Below are positions 16,475 through 25,421 of a stretch of DNA of 64,000 nt, piece by piece. Positions within the stretch are counted from its first letter, which is position 1; each line of letters begins with the position of its first letter. The DNA is from an uncultured Flavihumibacter sp. (GTDB taxonomy: Bacteria > Bacteroidota > Bacteroidia > Chitinophagales > Chitinophagaceae): contig CABHOY010000075.1 of NCBI GenBank assembly GCA_902168105.1, forward strand, positions 248,001 through 312,000, read 5' to 3'. Made by a program: the position numbers and the translations under genes. The notes beneath the pieces were generated by a model. That model did not search any database, was not told the DNA's origin, and worked only from the letters and a program-made list of their open reading frames with translations.

Positions 16475-16837
16475 ATGAATATGGAAAAGTTGACACAACA
16501 GGAGGAAGTAGCAATGCTAGCCATCTGGAAAACGGGCCCTGGTTTTGTGAAGGACTTTTTAGAAGCACATCCTTCTCCGCAACCACCGTATACAACGCTG
16601 GCATCCACTATTAAAAATCTGGAAAAAAAGGGGTATCTCCAAAGTGACAAAATGGGGAATGTATACAGATATACGCCTGTGATAGTGGAAAGCGAATACA
16701 AACAGAAGTTCATGAATGGTTTTGTAAAAGACTATTTCGAAGATTCTTACAAAGCCCTGGTCACCTTCTTCGCGAAGGAGAAGAAGATCACTCCGGAAGA
16801 ACTAAAGGAAATTGTTAAGATGATTGAGAAAAACTGA
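16475..16837 (+). CDS. BlaI/MecI-family transcriptional repressor
   Basis: A winged-helix repressor of 120 residues. It starts MNMEKLTQQEEVAMLAIWK, where the family's helix 1 motif (LT..E..vm..lW) is evident, and continues with YTTLASTIKNLEKKGYL, the recognition helix and wing, then a C-terminal dimerisation helix with KKITPEELKEIVKMIEK. The frame is open upstream to 16394, but that part contains the promoter and operators, so the ATG at 16475 (or 16481) is the real start. In this family the repressor is cleaved when a partner BlaR1-type protease is triggered, and such a partner starts five bases downstream. No beta-lactamase gene is nearby, so the regulated function is unknown. Confidence 0.9.
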   Translation: MNMEKLTQQEEVAMLAIWKTGPGFVKDFLEAHPSPQPPYTTLASTIKNLEKKGYLQSDKMGNVYRYTPVIVESEYKQKFMNGFVKDYFEDSYKALVTFFAKEKKITPEELKEIVKMIEKN

Positions 16838-16842
16838 TAGTC

Positions 16843-18357
16843 ATGCTTATTTATCTGCTTAAAGCCAACATCGCACTTGTTTTGTTCTACCTGGCCTATC
16901 ATTTTGGATTAAGGCGGCTCACCTTTTATACATTAAACCGTTTTTTCCTGTTGGGAGGTATTATATGTGCGGCAGTCTGTCCATTCATTGATCCTTCATT
17001 ATTTATACAGCAGCACCAGCCGCTGAATGTCATGGCAGAGACCTACATCCCTGATCTGGCAGCTTTTCAAACACATAGGTCAGTGCCTTTGATTAATGTG
17101 CTGGTGGAGTATGTCTTTTGGGTAGGGGTAGTTGTAATGAGCATCCGGCTGATGATCCAACTATTATCCCTGTGGAGGTTGCACAGGCATACCAAGGCAA
17201 CATTCTCACAAGATGATCAGCAGCTGAGAATAATGGAGAAGCAGGTTAACCCATTTTCATTCATGCGTAATATATACATCAATCCTTCTCTGCATAGTCC
17301 GGAAGAATTCACATCCATTATCCGGCATGAACAGGTGCACGTACAGCAGTTGCATACACTGGACGTACTGATGGGAGAGCTGAATAAGATCTTTTACTGG
17401 TTCAATCCAGGCGCCTGGTTAATGAGTGTCGCCATCCGCGAGAATCTTGAATTCATCACCGACAGAAGCATTCTCCGGCAGGGAATGGATGCAAAAGCTT
17501 ATCAATACAGTCTTATAAAAGTAAGTGGGATCCCATATGCGACGGCCATCGCAAACAATTTCAATTTCTCACATTTAAAACAAAGGATTATGATGATGAA
17601 TAAAAAAAGATCATCCCGCTATCACTTGCTTCGTTATATAGTGCTTGGCGCTATTATGGGCATTGCAGTGCTATCGCTGAACTTCACAAAGGCAATTGCT
17701 AAAACGCAGAAGTCTGTGAAGTATGTTGCCAGTATTGCTTTTCCGAAAGATACGACAAAACCTGCAGCAACACCGTGGTCGGTGCCGCCACCACCACCGC
17801 CGGTTCCTCCACCGCCACCACCACCAGTCCCTCCGGTTCCGGTAAAAGGAAAGGCGGTACCAGCTGTTCCCGCCGTACCTCCTGTTCCGGCTGCAGATGT
17901 AGTTCCAGCTGCGCCTGCCACAGGCTCCACTTCAATGACAACTCCAACTTTGAAGTCATTAACTGGCCACGAACCGTTGGTGTTCATCGACGATGTAAAC
18001 ATAGGACATACTATGCCTGAAGGCCTGCTGCCTGGAAGTATACAGTCAATTAATGTTCTTAAAGGCGATCATGCAACTCCATATGGAGAGGACGGAAAAG
18101 ACGGCGTGATATTCATTTACACCAAAGGGTATATGAGCGCAAAAGCAACAAAAGATGGAAGCGCAGCGCCCGTTCAATACGTAGGTAAAGTCAATACTGT
18201 TAACGGTGCGCCTGTATCAGTTGCGAAAGATGGCGCCAAGACACTTTCAGATGTAAAAGTTGTTGGATATGGGGGCACTGCCTCCAATGTTAAGACAGAA
18301 AATACAAACGCGAATACAAATACGGATGCTGCTAATAAAAAAGTGGAAAATAAGTAA
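16843..18357 (+). CDS. BlaR1-like M56 membrane metallopeptidase with Pro-rich linker and TonB-plug-like tail
   Basis: A 504-residue membrane protein. Transmembrane segments lie near 5-22, 33-48, 84-108 and 261-282. A zinc-protease motif HEQVH is at 162-166, with a downstream acidic segment ENLEFITD at 200-207 as in M56 peptidases. After the last membrane segment comes a run of Pro and Val repeats (about 313-375). The tail then has LVFIDDVNIG and SIQSINVLKGDHATPYGEDGKDG, which resemble the plug domain of TonB-dependent receptors as often seen in Bacteroidetes BlaR1-like proteins. No penicillin-binding sensor domain is visible. It is co-transcribed with the repressor and probably transmits an envelope signal to it. 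Confidence 0.85.
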   Translation: MLIYLLKANIALVLFYLAYHFGLRRLTFYTLNRFFLLGGIICAAVCPFIDPSLFIQQHQPLNVMAETYIPDLAAFQTHRSVPLINVLVEYVFWVGVVVMSIRLMIQLLSLWRLHRHTKATFSQDDQQLRIMEKQVNPFSFMRNIYINPSLHSPEEFTSIIRHEQVHVQQLHTLDVLMGELNKIFYWFNPGAWLMSVAIRENLEFITDRSILRQGMDAKAYQYSLIKVSGIPYATAIANNFNFSHLKQRIMMMNKKRSSRYHLLRYIVLGAIMGIAVLSLNFTKAIAKTQKSVKYVASIAFPKDTTKPAATPWSVPPPPPPVPPPPPPPVPPVPVKGKAVPAVPAVPPVPAADVVPAAPATGSTSMTTPTLKSLTGHEPLVFIDDVNIGHTMPEGLLPGSIQSINVLKGDHATPYGEDGKDGVIFIYTKGYMSAKATKDGSAAPVQYVGKVNTVNGAPVSVAKDGAKTLSDVKVVGYGGTASNVKTENTNANTNTDAANKKVENK

Positions 18358-18384
18358 GCAATAATATCATTGCTGCATAGGATT

Positions 18385-18418
18385 AAAAAGGGGCTGACCG
18401 TGTGGTTAGCCCCTTTTT
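18385..18418. terminator. Bidirectional terminator between convergent genes
   Basis: AAAAAGGGGCTGACC and GGTTAGCCCCTTTTT pair across a GTGT loop with one mismatch. A-rich and T-rich flanks on both sides suit termination of the BlaR1-like gene on the plus strand and of the FGE-like gene on the minus strand. Confidence 0.85.
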
Positions 18419-18420
18419 AA

Positions 18421-19473
18421 TTATTTATTCCTTACACATCTGAAGCCAAGATTTTCCAGTCCCGATTCCGGTGATGTTTTCATTCGTGCTGTAACCCTGT
18501 AACCGGAACAATATTCATCCGTACACATAAAGGAACCTCCTCTGATCGTATGTTTAGCCGTGAGAGGATCATCGGGATCATAGCCACTGGCAGGTCCCTG
18601 TGGATTATTGTTGTTACCCGGTTGCTGATAATAGCGGCTGTCATACCAGTCAGCACACCATTCCCATACGTTACCTGACATATCGTATAGTCCGTACCCG
18701 TTAGCGCTAAAGCTTTTTACCGGCGCAAGCCCGGAATAACCATCCCGCTGTGTATTCAGATATGGGAAATGTCCGTTCCAGGTATTGGCTTTAGCCTTCC
18801 CTGCTGTCAGTGCTTCGGTGCCCCATGGATAGGGCTGGTCTTTCAGTCCGCCGCGGGCTGCATATTCCCACTCAGCTTCTGTAGGCAGGCGTTTATCCGC
18901 CCATTTTGCATAAGCCTGGGCATCGTCCCACGAGATGTGTACAACAGGCAGCTTTTCCCTGCCACTGATATTGGTATCTGGTCCGCCGGGATGTTGCCAG
19001 CTTGCGCCTGTTACGAACGACCACCATTGAGATACATCGTCCAGTGGCACAGGATGGGAGGGAGGTGCAAATACAAGAGAGCCTGGTAATAGCATACTGC
19101 TGTCTGGTTCGGGAGAACCGGGTGGTAGTTGCTGCATCAGTTCTTCTTTGCTGATGGGTTTCTCAGCAGTGGTAACATATCCGGTAGCTTTTACGAAGGC
19201 GGCAAATTCGGCATTGGTCACTTCATGTTCATCCATCCAGAAACTATCTACAGTTACAGCATGACGTGGTTGCTCATCATTTCGTGCTTCCGCATCATCG
19301 GCTCCCATTGTAAATGTGCCGCCGGGAATAAGTACCATGTGATTCAGTGTATCGCCTGCTGTTATATGGTCCGCCGTACCGTCTTTAGTGGCCTGCTGTG
19401 GTTGACCTCCTTTGCAGGCGTATAGCAACAGGCTCATACCCAATGTCCATCCTGTGATGTGTTTACTAAACAT
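18421..19473 (-). CDS. Formylglycine-generating-enzyme-like lipoprotein (SUMF1 family)
   Basis: A 350-residue lipoprotein with a signal peptide and lipobox LLYAC (Cys20). The rest is a single FGE-sulfatase (SUMF1/EgtB/PvdO-like) domain: MVLIPGGTFTMGADD, DEHEVTNAEFAAFV, HISWDDAQAYAKWADKRLPTE, AEWEYAARGG, DMSGNVWEWCADW and TIRGGSFMCTDEYCSGYRV. The cysteine pair Cys317/Cys322 occupies the positions of the two active-site cysteines of genuine formylglycine-generating enzymes, which many family members lack. So it may modify sulfatases at the cell surface or in the periplasm. No sulfatase of the arylsulfatase type is adjacent. It is divergent from the beta-glucosidase gene. Confidence 0.85.
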   Translation of the reverse strand: MFSKHITGWTLGMSLLLYACKGGQPQQATKDGTADHITAGDTLNHMVLIPGGTFTMGADDAEARNDEQPRHAVTVDSFWMDEHEVTNAEFAAFVKATGYVTTAEKPISKEELMQQLPPGSPEPDSSMLLPGSLVFAPPSHPVPLDDVSQWWSFVTGASWQHPGGPDTNISGREKLPVVHISWDDAQAYAKWADKRLPTEAEWEYAARGGLKDQPYPWGTEALTAGKAKANTWNGHFPYLNTQRDGYSGLAPVKSFSANGYGLYDMSGNVWEWCADWYDSRYYQQPGNNNNPQGPASGYDPDDPLTAKHTIRGGSFMCTDEYCSGYRVTARMKTSPESGLENLGFRCVRNK

Positions 19474-19575
19474 TCACGTAAGATCGCTATTTTGTATGTT
19501 AAATTTCAAGCTCCTTAACAATTAAATAATGGGTTATACGAATAATCTATTGTAAACTGCATCCTTGTTTTATCT

Positions 19576-20937
19576 ATGGAACCATTTACCGCGCCTTTTA
19601 CCCGTCAGGATTTTGGAGAGCACTTCTTATGGGGAGTGACGATTTCTGCTTTTCAGAATGAAGGAGCTTGTGATGCTGATGGTAAAGGAAGGTCTATCTG
19701 GGATGAGTTCACATCAAGGAAAGGTAAGATCAAGGATGGTACAAATGCACTGATAGCAAATGACTTCTACAACCGTTACCGGGAAGATATCCTGCTGGTG
19801 AAACAACTGGGATTTGATGTTTTCCGTTTCTCTATCTCCTGGCCACGCATTTTGCCACAGGGTACGGGAGCCGTGAATACTGCAGGGATCGATTTTTATC
19901 ACCGGGTCATAGATGCCTGCCTGGAAGCGGGATTGACACCATATGTTACGCTTTATCACTGGGACCTGCCACATGCACTTGAATTGAAAGGAGGGTGGTG
20001 CCATCGCGGGGTTATTTTTGCGTTTGAAGAATATGTACGTATCTGCGTGAGGGAATATGGAGACAAGGTGAAGAACTGGGTAGTGATGAATGAACCGTTT
20101 GGATTTACGTCCCTCGGTTATATGTTGGGGGTACATGCACCGGGAAAATTCGGCTTGTCCTATTTCCTGCCTGCTGTACATCATGTGTTGCTGGCACAGG
20201 CTGCGGGGGCGAAGGTGATCAGGGAAATGGTGAAAGGAGCCAATATAGGGACTTCCCTGTCCTGTTCATATATTCACCCCTATTCACAGCAAGAGGCCGA
20301 TATACAGGCTGCAAAGAAGGCTGACGCATTATTTAACCGCCTGTTCCTGGAGCCGGTACTGGGCATGGGATATCCGGTGAATGATTTTCCATTGTTACGT
20401 CGTATTGAAAGGCGATACGCCTTGTGGCGGGATTGGGATCAATTATCTTTTGATTTTGATTTTATTGGTGTACAGAATTACTTTCCATTGGTGGTACGTA
20501 GGAATGCATTCATGCCGGTGGTAGGTATTTCAGAGGTAAAGCCGAAGTTCCGCAGGGTACCGATGACAGCCCTGGGTTGGGAGATCAGTGGAGAAGGACT
20601 ATATTCTATTCTTAAGCAGTTTGGCGCTTACAAAGGTATTAAGCGGCTAATGGTGACCGAAAGCGGTGCTGCATTTGATGATGTTATGAGCGGGGGAGAA
20701 GTAAACGACAGGGACCGCATCGGCTATTTCGAAGAATACTTGTCGGCCGTATTAAAAGCAAAGCGGGAAGGAGTACCGGTAGACGGGTATTTCGCGTGGA
20801 CGCTTACTGATAATTTTGAGTGGGCGGAAGGCTACAGGGCCCGCTTCGGATTGGTACATGTAGACATTGAAACACAACGAAGAACAATAAAAAGTTCAGG
20901 ATATTGGTTCCGGGATCTGTTGCGTGGAACGTATTGA
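19576..20937 (+). CDS. Glycoside hydrolase family 1 beta-glucosidase-like enzyme
   Basis: A 453-residue GH1 (beta/alpha)8 barrel, the usual length. It has FLWGVTISAFQNEGA (N-terminal signature), TLYHWDLPHALE, the acid/base motif VVMNEPFGF with Glu173, and the nucleophile segment MVTESGAAFDD with Glu362 (family consensus TENG, here TESG), then GYFAWTLTDNFEWAEGY for aglycone binding. There is no signal peptide, so it is cytoplasmic and probably hydrolyses imported beta-linked disaccharides or aryl glucosides. The exact substrate cannot be told. It stands alone between a divergent lipoprotein gene and a terminator. Confidence 0.93.
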   Translation: MEPFTAPFTRQDFGEHFLWGVTISAFQNEGACDADGKGRSIWDEFTSRKGKIKDGTNALIANDFYNRYREDILLVKQLGFDVFRFSISWPRILPQGTGAVNTAGIDFYHRVIDACLEAGLTPYVTLYHWDLPHALELKGGWCHRGVIFAFEEYVRICVREYGDKVKNWVVMNEPFGFTSLGYMLGVHAPGKFGLSYFLPAVHHVLLAQAAGAKVIREMVKGANIGTSLSCSYIHPYSQQEADIQAAKKADALFNRLFLEPVLGMGYPVNDFPLLRRIERRYALWRDWDQLSFDFDFIGVQNYFPLVVRRNAFMPVVGISEVKPKFRRVPMTALGWEISGEGLYSILKQFGAYKGIKRLMVTESGAAFDDVMSGGEVNDRDRIGYFEEYLSAVLKAKREGVPVDGYFAWTLTDNFEWAEGYRARFGLVHVDIETQRRTIKSSGYWFRDLLRGTY

Positions 20938-20956
20938 TCCGGAAAGAAGAAAAGAA

Positions 20957-20986
20957 AAAGCCCGCAGCACTTGCTGCGGGCTTTAA
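20957..20986. terminator. Bidirectional terminator after the GH1 gene
   Basis: AAAGCCCGCAGC (20957-20968) pairs perfectly with GCTGCGGGCTTT (20973-20984) across a four-base loop and is flanked by A- and T-rich sequence. It lies between the convergent GH1 gene and the outer-membrane protein gene and serves both. Confidence 0.9.
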
Positions 20987-21011
20987 TTATTTCATTATTT
21001 ATCAGATCAGA

Positions 21012-22244
21012 TCAATCGTATGTTCTACGCAGGAACCAGATATCTCTCAGTGAGAAGTGGAACACACCGTTCACATAAGTTTCTTTAATCAGTCCGCCGC
21101 TGGTAGTACCACGCTGGCCAACTTCGATACCTATATAATAACGCAGCATATTGGATTTAGCTGGAATGGAGATACCTGCAGTACCAGCTACATCTTTAAT
21201 CTGATTATTGTTGACGATCAGGTATGATTTGTAGTAAGAGAAACCTCCCTGTAACACAATGCCTTCTCCCTGCTGTTGACCGTATTTACGTTTGAAAGAA
21301 TATTCAAGACCGGTAGAATAGCGTTCAGAATTGGTAAGTCTGTATTTGGCGTTGACGATGCGGCTGTCGTTCCATAATTGCCTGCGCCAGTCGGCCAGCC
21401 AGGTTATGTTACCATTACCTATTGAAATACCTGCGCCATATTGTTCAGGTAAATTATATTTTTCTCTTGCCAGATCATCTTCGAACAGTGTGGTTTCACT
21501 TGCGTTCTGTACGATCAGCTTTTTCTCGTAGTTCAATTTAGTCTTGAAACGATAGGTCGCACCCAGGCCTAAAAGCCAGTGTTTACCCAGCATACCTGCA
21601 TATTGAATACCGGTGTTGAAATTGGTATTGAATGCATAGCGCTGGATCTTTGTGGATACGGTATCGCCTCCGATATTCTCTGTTACGTTGTTGGGTCCGA
21701 ACAGAAAATTAGTGGACACACCAATGGAGAAATTCTTTGTTAATCTTACACCATTTGATATATACGCCTTATAAACACCACCAGTACCTTCGGTCGTAGT
21801 AACCTGGGGAGATGTATCTATGAATGTGGTAGAAAGCAGTTTATAGTCGACGCTGCTGAATTGTCCGAAGCCAGCGCTCATACCCCACCTGTTATTTACT
21901 TTAAAACCCATTGCCAGTCGTTTGATGTTCACATCGCCCGCCTGTCTGTTCAGGGTAGTAGCATCTTTGTAAGTGATGGTTTGTGCACGCAGGGATACGT
22001 CAAACATGAAATTCTGACGTGGTATAAATGCATAGGAAGCCGGGTTCAGTTCGTTAAGGTAAACATCTGAACGACGGGCTATACCAGTGCTGCCCACTCC
22101 GAAGTTGCGGGTGTAATCGTGCTCTTCCTGGTCGCCGATAGCATACGCAGAATAGAGTGAATTGATACCGTGTTGTGCCATTGCTTTTCCACCGAGTAAA
22201 AGCATCAGGCCACATAAGCCGGTTGTATATTGTAATCGCTTCAT
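21012..22244 (-). CDS. Putative outer-membrane beta-barrel protein
   Basis: A 410-residue secreted protein with a signal peptide (MKRLQYTTGLCGLMLLLGGKAMAQ, slightly longer than typical). A chain of amphipathic beta-strand-like segments follows, ending in an aromatic-rich strand (FHFSLRDIWFLRRTYD), as in outer-membrane barrels. NELNPASYAF near the N-terminus is reminiscent of FadL-like/PorP-like Bacteroidetes barrels. The start at 22244 was chosen because it gives a clean signal peptide. An earlier ATG at 22265 overlaps the upstream stop. It follows the DUF4270 lipoprotein gene on the same strand, and the two probably act together at the outer membrane. Function unknown. Confidence 0.75.
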   Translation of the reverse strand: MKRLQYTTGLCGLMLLLGGKAMAQHGINSLYSAYAIGDQEEHDYTRNFGVGSTGIARRSDVYLNELNPASYAFIPRQNFMFDVSLRAQTITYKDATTLNRQAGDVNIKRLAMGFKVNNRWGMSAGFGQFSSVDYKLLSTTFIDTSPQVTTTEGTGGVYKAYISNGVRLTKNFSIGVSTNFLFGPNNVTENIGGDTVSTKIQRYAFNTNFNTGIQYAGMLGKHWLLGLGATYRFKTKLNYEKKLIVQNASETTLFEDDLAREKYNLPEQYGAGISIGNGNITWLADWRRQLWNDSRIVNAKYRLTNSERYSTGLEYSFKRKYGQQQGEGIVLQGGFSYYKSYLIVNNNQIKDVAGTAGISIPAKSNMLRYYIGIEVGQRGTTSGGLIKETYVNGVFHFSLRDIWFLRRTYD

Positions 22245-22264
22245 GTAGTCAATTCTTGATTGCA

Positions 22265-23596
22265 TTATTTATACCGCAGGTAATAGATCTGAACTGATAT
22301 CCTGCTTTTCGTATTTCTGTTGTCGCCCAGAATGGCACGGTCAAAATTAGTGAGACCGGTTCCTCTTGGAGGCAGCAACGCCAGCCCTCTGTATGAATTA
22401 TCAGTACTGTTTAATTGTGCAATGCAATAATTGGTAATATCGTAAGTATAGGCGGTCGATTCATTAAAAACGGGATCATAGATCAGGTTACCGTATTGTA
22501 CAGCCCCGGTTGACGGAGAGATGAGGGTATCTTCTACCACGTTGCCATTTGAAATGATACCGACAACCATGTTCCGTGGAATTACATAAGGATATCTATA
22601 GGTACCTTTTTCCGGCCTTACGGTAAGTGTAGCACGCATGATCTTTGAGAACTGGCTCAACTGATTAAAGGTATGCAGATAAGGGAAATCTATACGACCG
22701 ATGATGTTGGTCAGCGGTTGTACGAATAACCTTTTGTCCGCTTCGGAAGACGGTAGTAATTTTTTAGTTGCGTTCAGTGCTGCCAGCGGCGATCCGGCAG
22801 GGCGTTCAACATCTATATGATTGAACTGCAAAGATGTATTATATACCGGGAAGTCAAAGTATGCCTGTACAGGTATGCCTGGATTAGTATGGTAGAAAAG
22901 ACGCAGGTTCAGCGAATCGTCAGCTCTGAAAGAGGTGATCACCTGGCTGTTTGCGCCTGGTTTCAGTGCAAGGCCTTTAAAGTATCTGCCAAAATAGAGC
23001 TGATTGGTAATGGTTGTTGAGTTTTTATCGATAAGCTCAAAAAACTCTCTACCCAATGCGTCGTCTATTCTTATTTTAAATATGGAGTCACGGTGAGGAC
23101 GTATCTTCATCTCCCGGCTACCCAGGGGGGTGGGATCTGTGGCAAATGAACTACGGCTATAGAGGAAAGCGCTGTTTCCGGCTCTTTTGATCTCTTCCTG
23201 CACACGATATACTTCGATGTGCTGGGTTAACGTTGTATCCCCGTAATATTCAGTTTTAGGATGTACTAATAATACTATGGAGTCATAAATAGCTCTGTCA
23301 GGAAGAGTACCGTTAAAAGCTCTTACCTGCCAGTATGAAGTAGCGGAAATTTTTCCGAAAACTGGATCGTTGTTGACGCCAGCAAGGGCGACACCGAGAT
23401 TTGAAGTAGGAACAGAATCCAGATACGCCGTGCTCATGTTCATGGTAATAGTATCTGTTACCAGATATTCTGTACCACTCTCATCTGTGATATCATCGTA
23501 TAAAAAACCCTCCTTATCACAGGCGGCGGCGCCAGTGATCAATAATGCACAAACCAGGTATTTACAGGCCACTTTGGCGCGGATACTTTTATTCAT
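22265..23596 (-). CDS. DUF4270-family lipoprotein
   Basis: A 443-residue lipoprotein. The start at 23596 gives a signal peptide with lipobox TGAAAC (Cys26). A longer frame reaches 23629. After the lipid Cys comes EGFLYDDITDESGTEYLVTDT, then alternating hydrophobic and beta-type segments including DRAIYDSIVLLVHP and PRNMVVGIISNGN, which fit the DUF4270 family of Bacteroidetes surface or periplasmic proteins with no known activity. It is translated just before a beta-barrel gene. In related genomes DUF4270 genes often sit near Kelch and DUF4907 genes, as they do here across a divergent promoter region. Confidence 0.8.
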   Translation of the reverse strand: MNKSIRAKVACKYLVCALLITGAAACDKEGFLYDDITDESGTEYLVTDTITMNMSTAYLDSVPTSNLGVALAGVNNDPVFGKISATSYWQVRAFNGTLPDRAIYDSIVLLVHPKTEYYGDTTLTQHIEVYRVQEEIKRAGNSAFLYSRSSFATDPTPLGSREMKIRPHRDSIFKIRIDDALGREFFELIDKNSTTITNQLYFGRYFKGLALKPGANSQVITSFRADDSLNLRLFYHTNPGIPVQAYFDFPVYNTSLQFNHIDVERPAGSPLAALNATKKLLPSSEADKRLFVQPLTNIIGRIDFPYLHTFNQLSQFSKIMRATLTVRPEKGTYRYPYVIPRNMVVGIISNGNVVEDTLISPSTGAVQYGNLIYDPVFNESTAYTYDITNYCIAQLNSTDNSYRGLALLPPRGTGLTNFDRAILGDNRNTKSRISVQIYYLRYK

Positions 23597-23790
23597 GGAG
23601 CGCAATTTTAGACAGGAACCCAACTTCACGCTGATTTAATATGCGAATAGGCTCTTTTTATCGACGAATAACCTCCAGTGCTCTTTGTGCTACTGCTGGG
23701 GTAGGAAGGTGTCGTTTAAGGTAAAAAACCAGTTGGCAGATAAAAAGGCCTGATTTGTCTGTCAAAAACACCCAAACATCTATTTCGTGA

Positions 23791-23819
23791 TTGCACTTAA
23801 ATAAGTGCGGATAATTTTG
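23791..23819 (+). promoter_or_regulatory. Promoter of the Kelch lipoprotein gene
   Basis: TTG (23791-23793), an 18-base spacer and TAATTTTG (23812-23819, a full match to TANNTTTG) lie 29 bases before the Kelch lipoprotein ATG. Confidence 0.55.
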
Positions 23820-23847
23820 GCAGCTATTAAAAAAGTAAAAATCACTT

Positions 23848-24864
23848 ATGCGCTATTTAAATGTATGTTTTCTGGGATTGGCAGTACTTACGTTAGCCTC
23901 CTGTTCATCAAGCGAAGATACGACCAAGCTGGGTAACTGGGTAAGAAGAGCAGATTACCAGGGAGACGCCAGAAGGGATGCCGTGAGCTTTGTGATCGGG
24001 GATACAGCGTATGTAGGAACTGGCACCAGTGGTGTTGATGGAGGAACTGAGTTAAGTTCTTTTTATAAATATGATCCCGTAAAGGACAACTGGACCCTGA
24101 TAGCGTCTATGGCGGATAAGAACGATCCTACCAAAAATCTCGCCCGTACAGCTGCTACAGCGTTTGCAGCTGCAGGTAAAGGATATGTAACAACCGGTAG
24201 TGCTGATCAGAGCTCATTGAAAGATACCTGGGCATACGATCCTGCTACCAACAGTTGGGAGAGCAGAGCGCCATTTCCGGGTGCGGCCCGCTATTATGCA
24301 GTAGGTTTCGGTCTTAAGAACATTGGTTATGTAGGTACCGGCTTCGATGGCGGTAACAACATGAGCGATTTCTTTAAATATGATCCGGTTGGCAACACAT
24401 GGTCTCCTGCGAATTCTCTGAAAGACAAGAGAAGACAAGCTGTTGCATTCGTAATCGGTGATAGCGCATACGTTGTAACCGGTACAGGTGCAGGTACAGT
24501 ACCCACCCGTATGTACGTATACAACGCTTCCAACGACCAGTGGAACGAGAAAGCCAAGATCGAAAACGCTACTGACGACTCTTTCGATGACGATTATTCT
24601 TCTATCGCACGTTCCGGTGGTGTTGCTTTCGTGATCGCTAACAAAGGTTATGTTACTACCGGTAACAGCGCTACTACATGGGAGTATGATCCAATCAACG
24701 ACCGTTGGACAGAAAAAACTGCTTTTGATGGTGCAAGCCGTACATCAGCTGTTGGTTTCACTGTGAAAGGCAGGGGTTTCATAAGCACTGGCTACTCAGC
24801 TAGTTCTTATCTGGACGATCTGTATGAGTTCTTACCAGACCAGGAAAATGACACAAACGACTAA
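23848..24864 (+). CDS. Kelch-repeat lipoprotein
   Basis: A 338-residue lipoprotein (signal peptide with LTLASC lipobox) made of about six Kelch-type blades. Each blade carries a variant of G..YVGTG followed by YDP..N.W, for example YKYDPVKDNWTLIASM, WAYDPATNSWESRAPFPG and FKYDPVGNTWSPANSL. Such a propeller would sit on the outer membrane or in the periplasm and bind a carbohydrate or protein partner. No catalytic copper ligands of galactose oxidase are seen. The coding sequence in its second half is unusually repetitive. The downstream DUF4907 gene overlaps its end by 17 bases, so the two are co-translated. Confidence 0.88.
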   Translation: MRYLNVCFLGLAVLTLASCSSSEDTTKLGNWVRRADYQGDARRDAVSFVIGDTAYVGTGTSGVDGGTELSSFYKYDPVKDNWTLIASMADKNDPTKNLARTAATAFAAAGKGYVTTGSADQSSLKDTWAYDPATNSWESRAPFPGAARYYAVGFGLKNIGYVGTGFDGGNNMSDFFKYDPVGNTWSPANSLKDKRRQAVAFVIGDSAYVVTGTGAGTVPTRMYVYNASNDQWNEKAKIENATDDSFDDDYSSIARSGGVAFVIANKGYVTTGNSATTWEYDPINDRWTEKTAFDGASRTSAVGFTVKGRGFISTGYSASSYLDDLYEFLPDQENDTND

Positions 24865-25243
24865 TTATAAGTTAATTCTGAATGTATGGATGCCGATACT
24901 GACAGCTACGCTGTGTTTCGCAGCATGCCAGCAGCAGCCAAAACAGACAGAAGGAACTGAACATATTAAACAGGCGCCAGCTACCGCAATGCAAGACAGC
25001 ATTGCGGTAGTTACGTTTCAGCCTGAAGGCGGAGGATGGGGATATAAGATCAATAAAGGCTCCCATAATTACATAGAACAGCCTTTTATTCCCGTGATCA
25101 TGGGCAGGAAGCCTTTTCAAACGGCTGAAGATGCTATGAAAGTGGGGGAGTACCTCGCCGCCAAACTGAGAAAAAATCCCGGTGGATTACCGGACCTAAC
25201 AAGGCAGGAGCTGCTTGATATGAAAATAACCGGTGTAGAGTAG
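24848..25243 (+). CDS. DUF4907-family lipoprotein
   Basis: A 131-residue lipoprotein. The ATG at 24848 overlaps the Kelch gene by 17 bases and gives a signal peptide with lipobox CFAAC (Cys27). The mature part has GGGWGYKINKG, IEQPFIPVIMGRKPF, a helical segment TAEDAMKVGEYLAAKLRKN and a terminal TRQELLDMKITG, which is the pattern of DUF4907, a small Bacteroidetes family of unknown role. The Kelch-DUF4907 pair is probably one functional unit, possibly with the divergent DUF4270/barrel pair. Confidence 0.8.
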   Translation: MTQTTNYKLILNVWMPILTATLCFAACQQQPKQTEGTEHIKQAPATAMQDSIAVVTFQPEGGGWGYKINKGSHNYIEQPFIPVIMGRKPFQTAEDAMKVGEYLAAKLRKNPGGLPDLTRQELLDMKITGVE

Positions 25244-25421
25244 CACTAAAACTCTCCGGTAGACACATTGTAACTTATATTAATATTGGCCACAGTACTG
25301 TATTTGGCCATATAGGTTCCCTATTCCCTCTGAAATTTTAACATTCCTTTTACTACGCTTAACAAATTTTAACAGCCTCTTTACGGGAATTGAGTGTAAG
25401 TTTATCGCGCTTTTGGGCTAC

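Noticed and set aside
17634..18002. Antisense open frame rich in Gly and Thr
   Set aside because: It is the complement of the Pro-rich linker of the BlaR1-like gene. The apparent length comes from codon bias of the sense strand.
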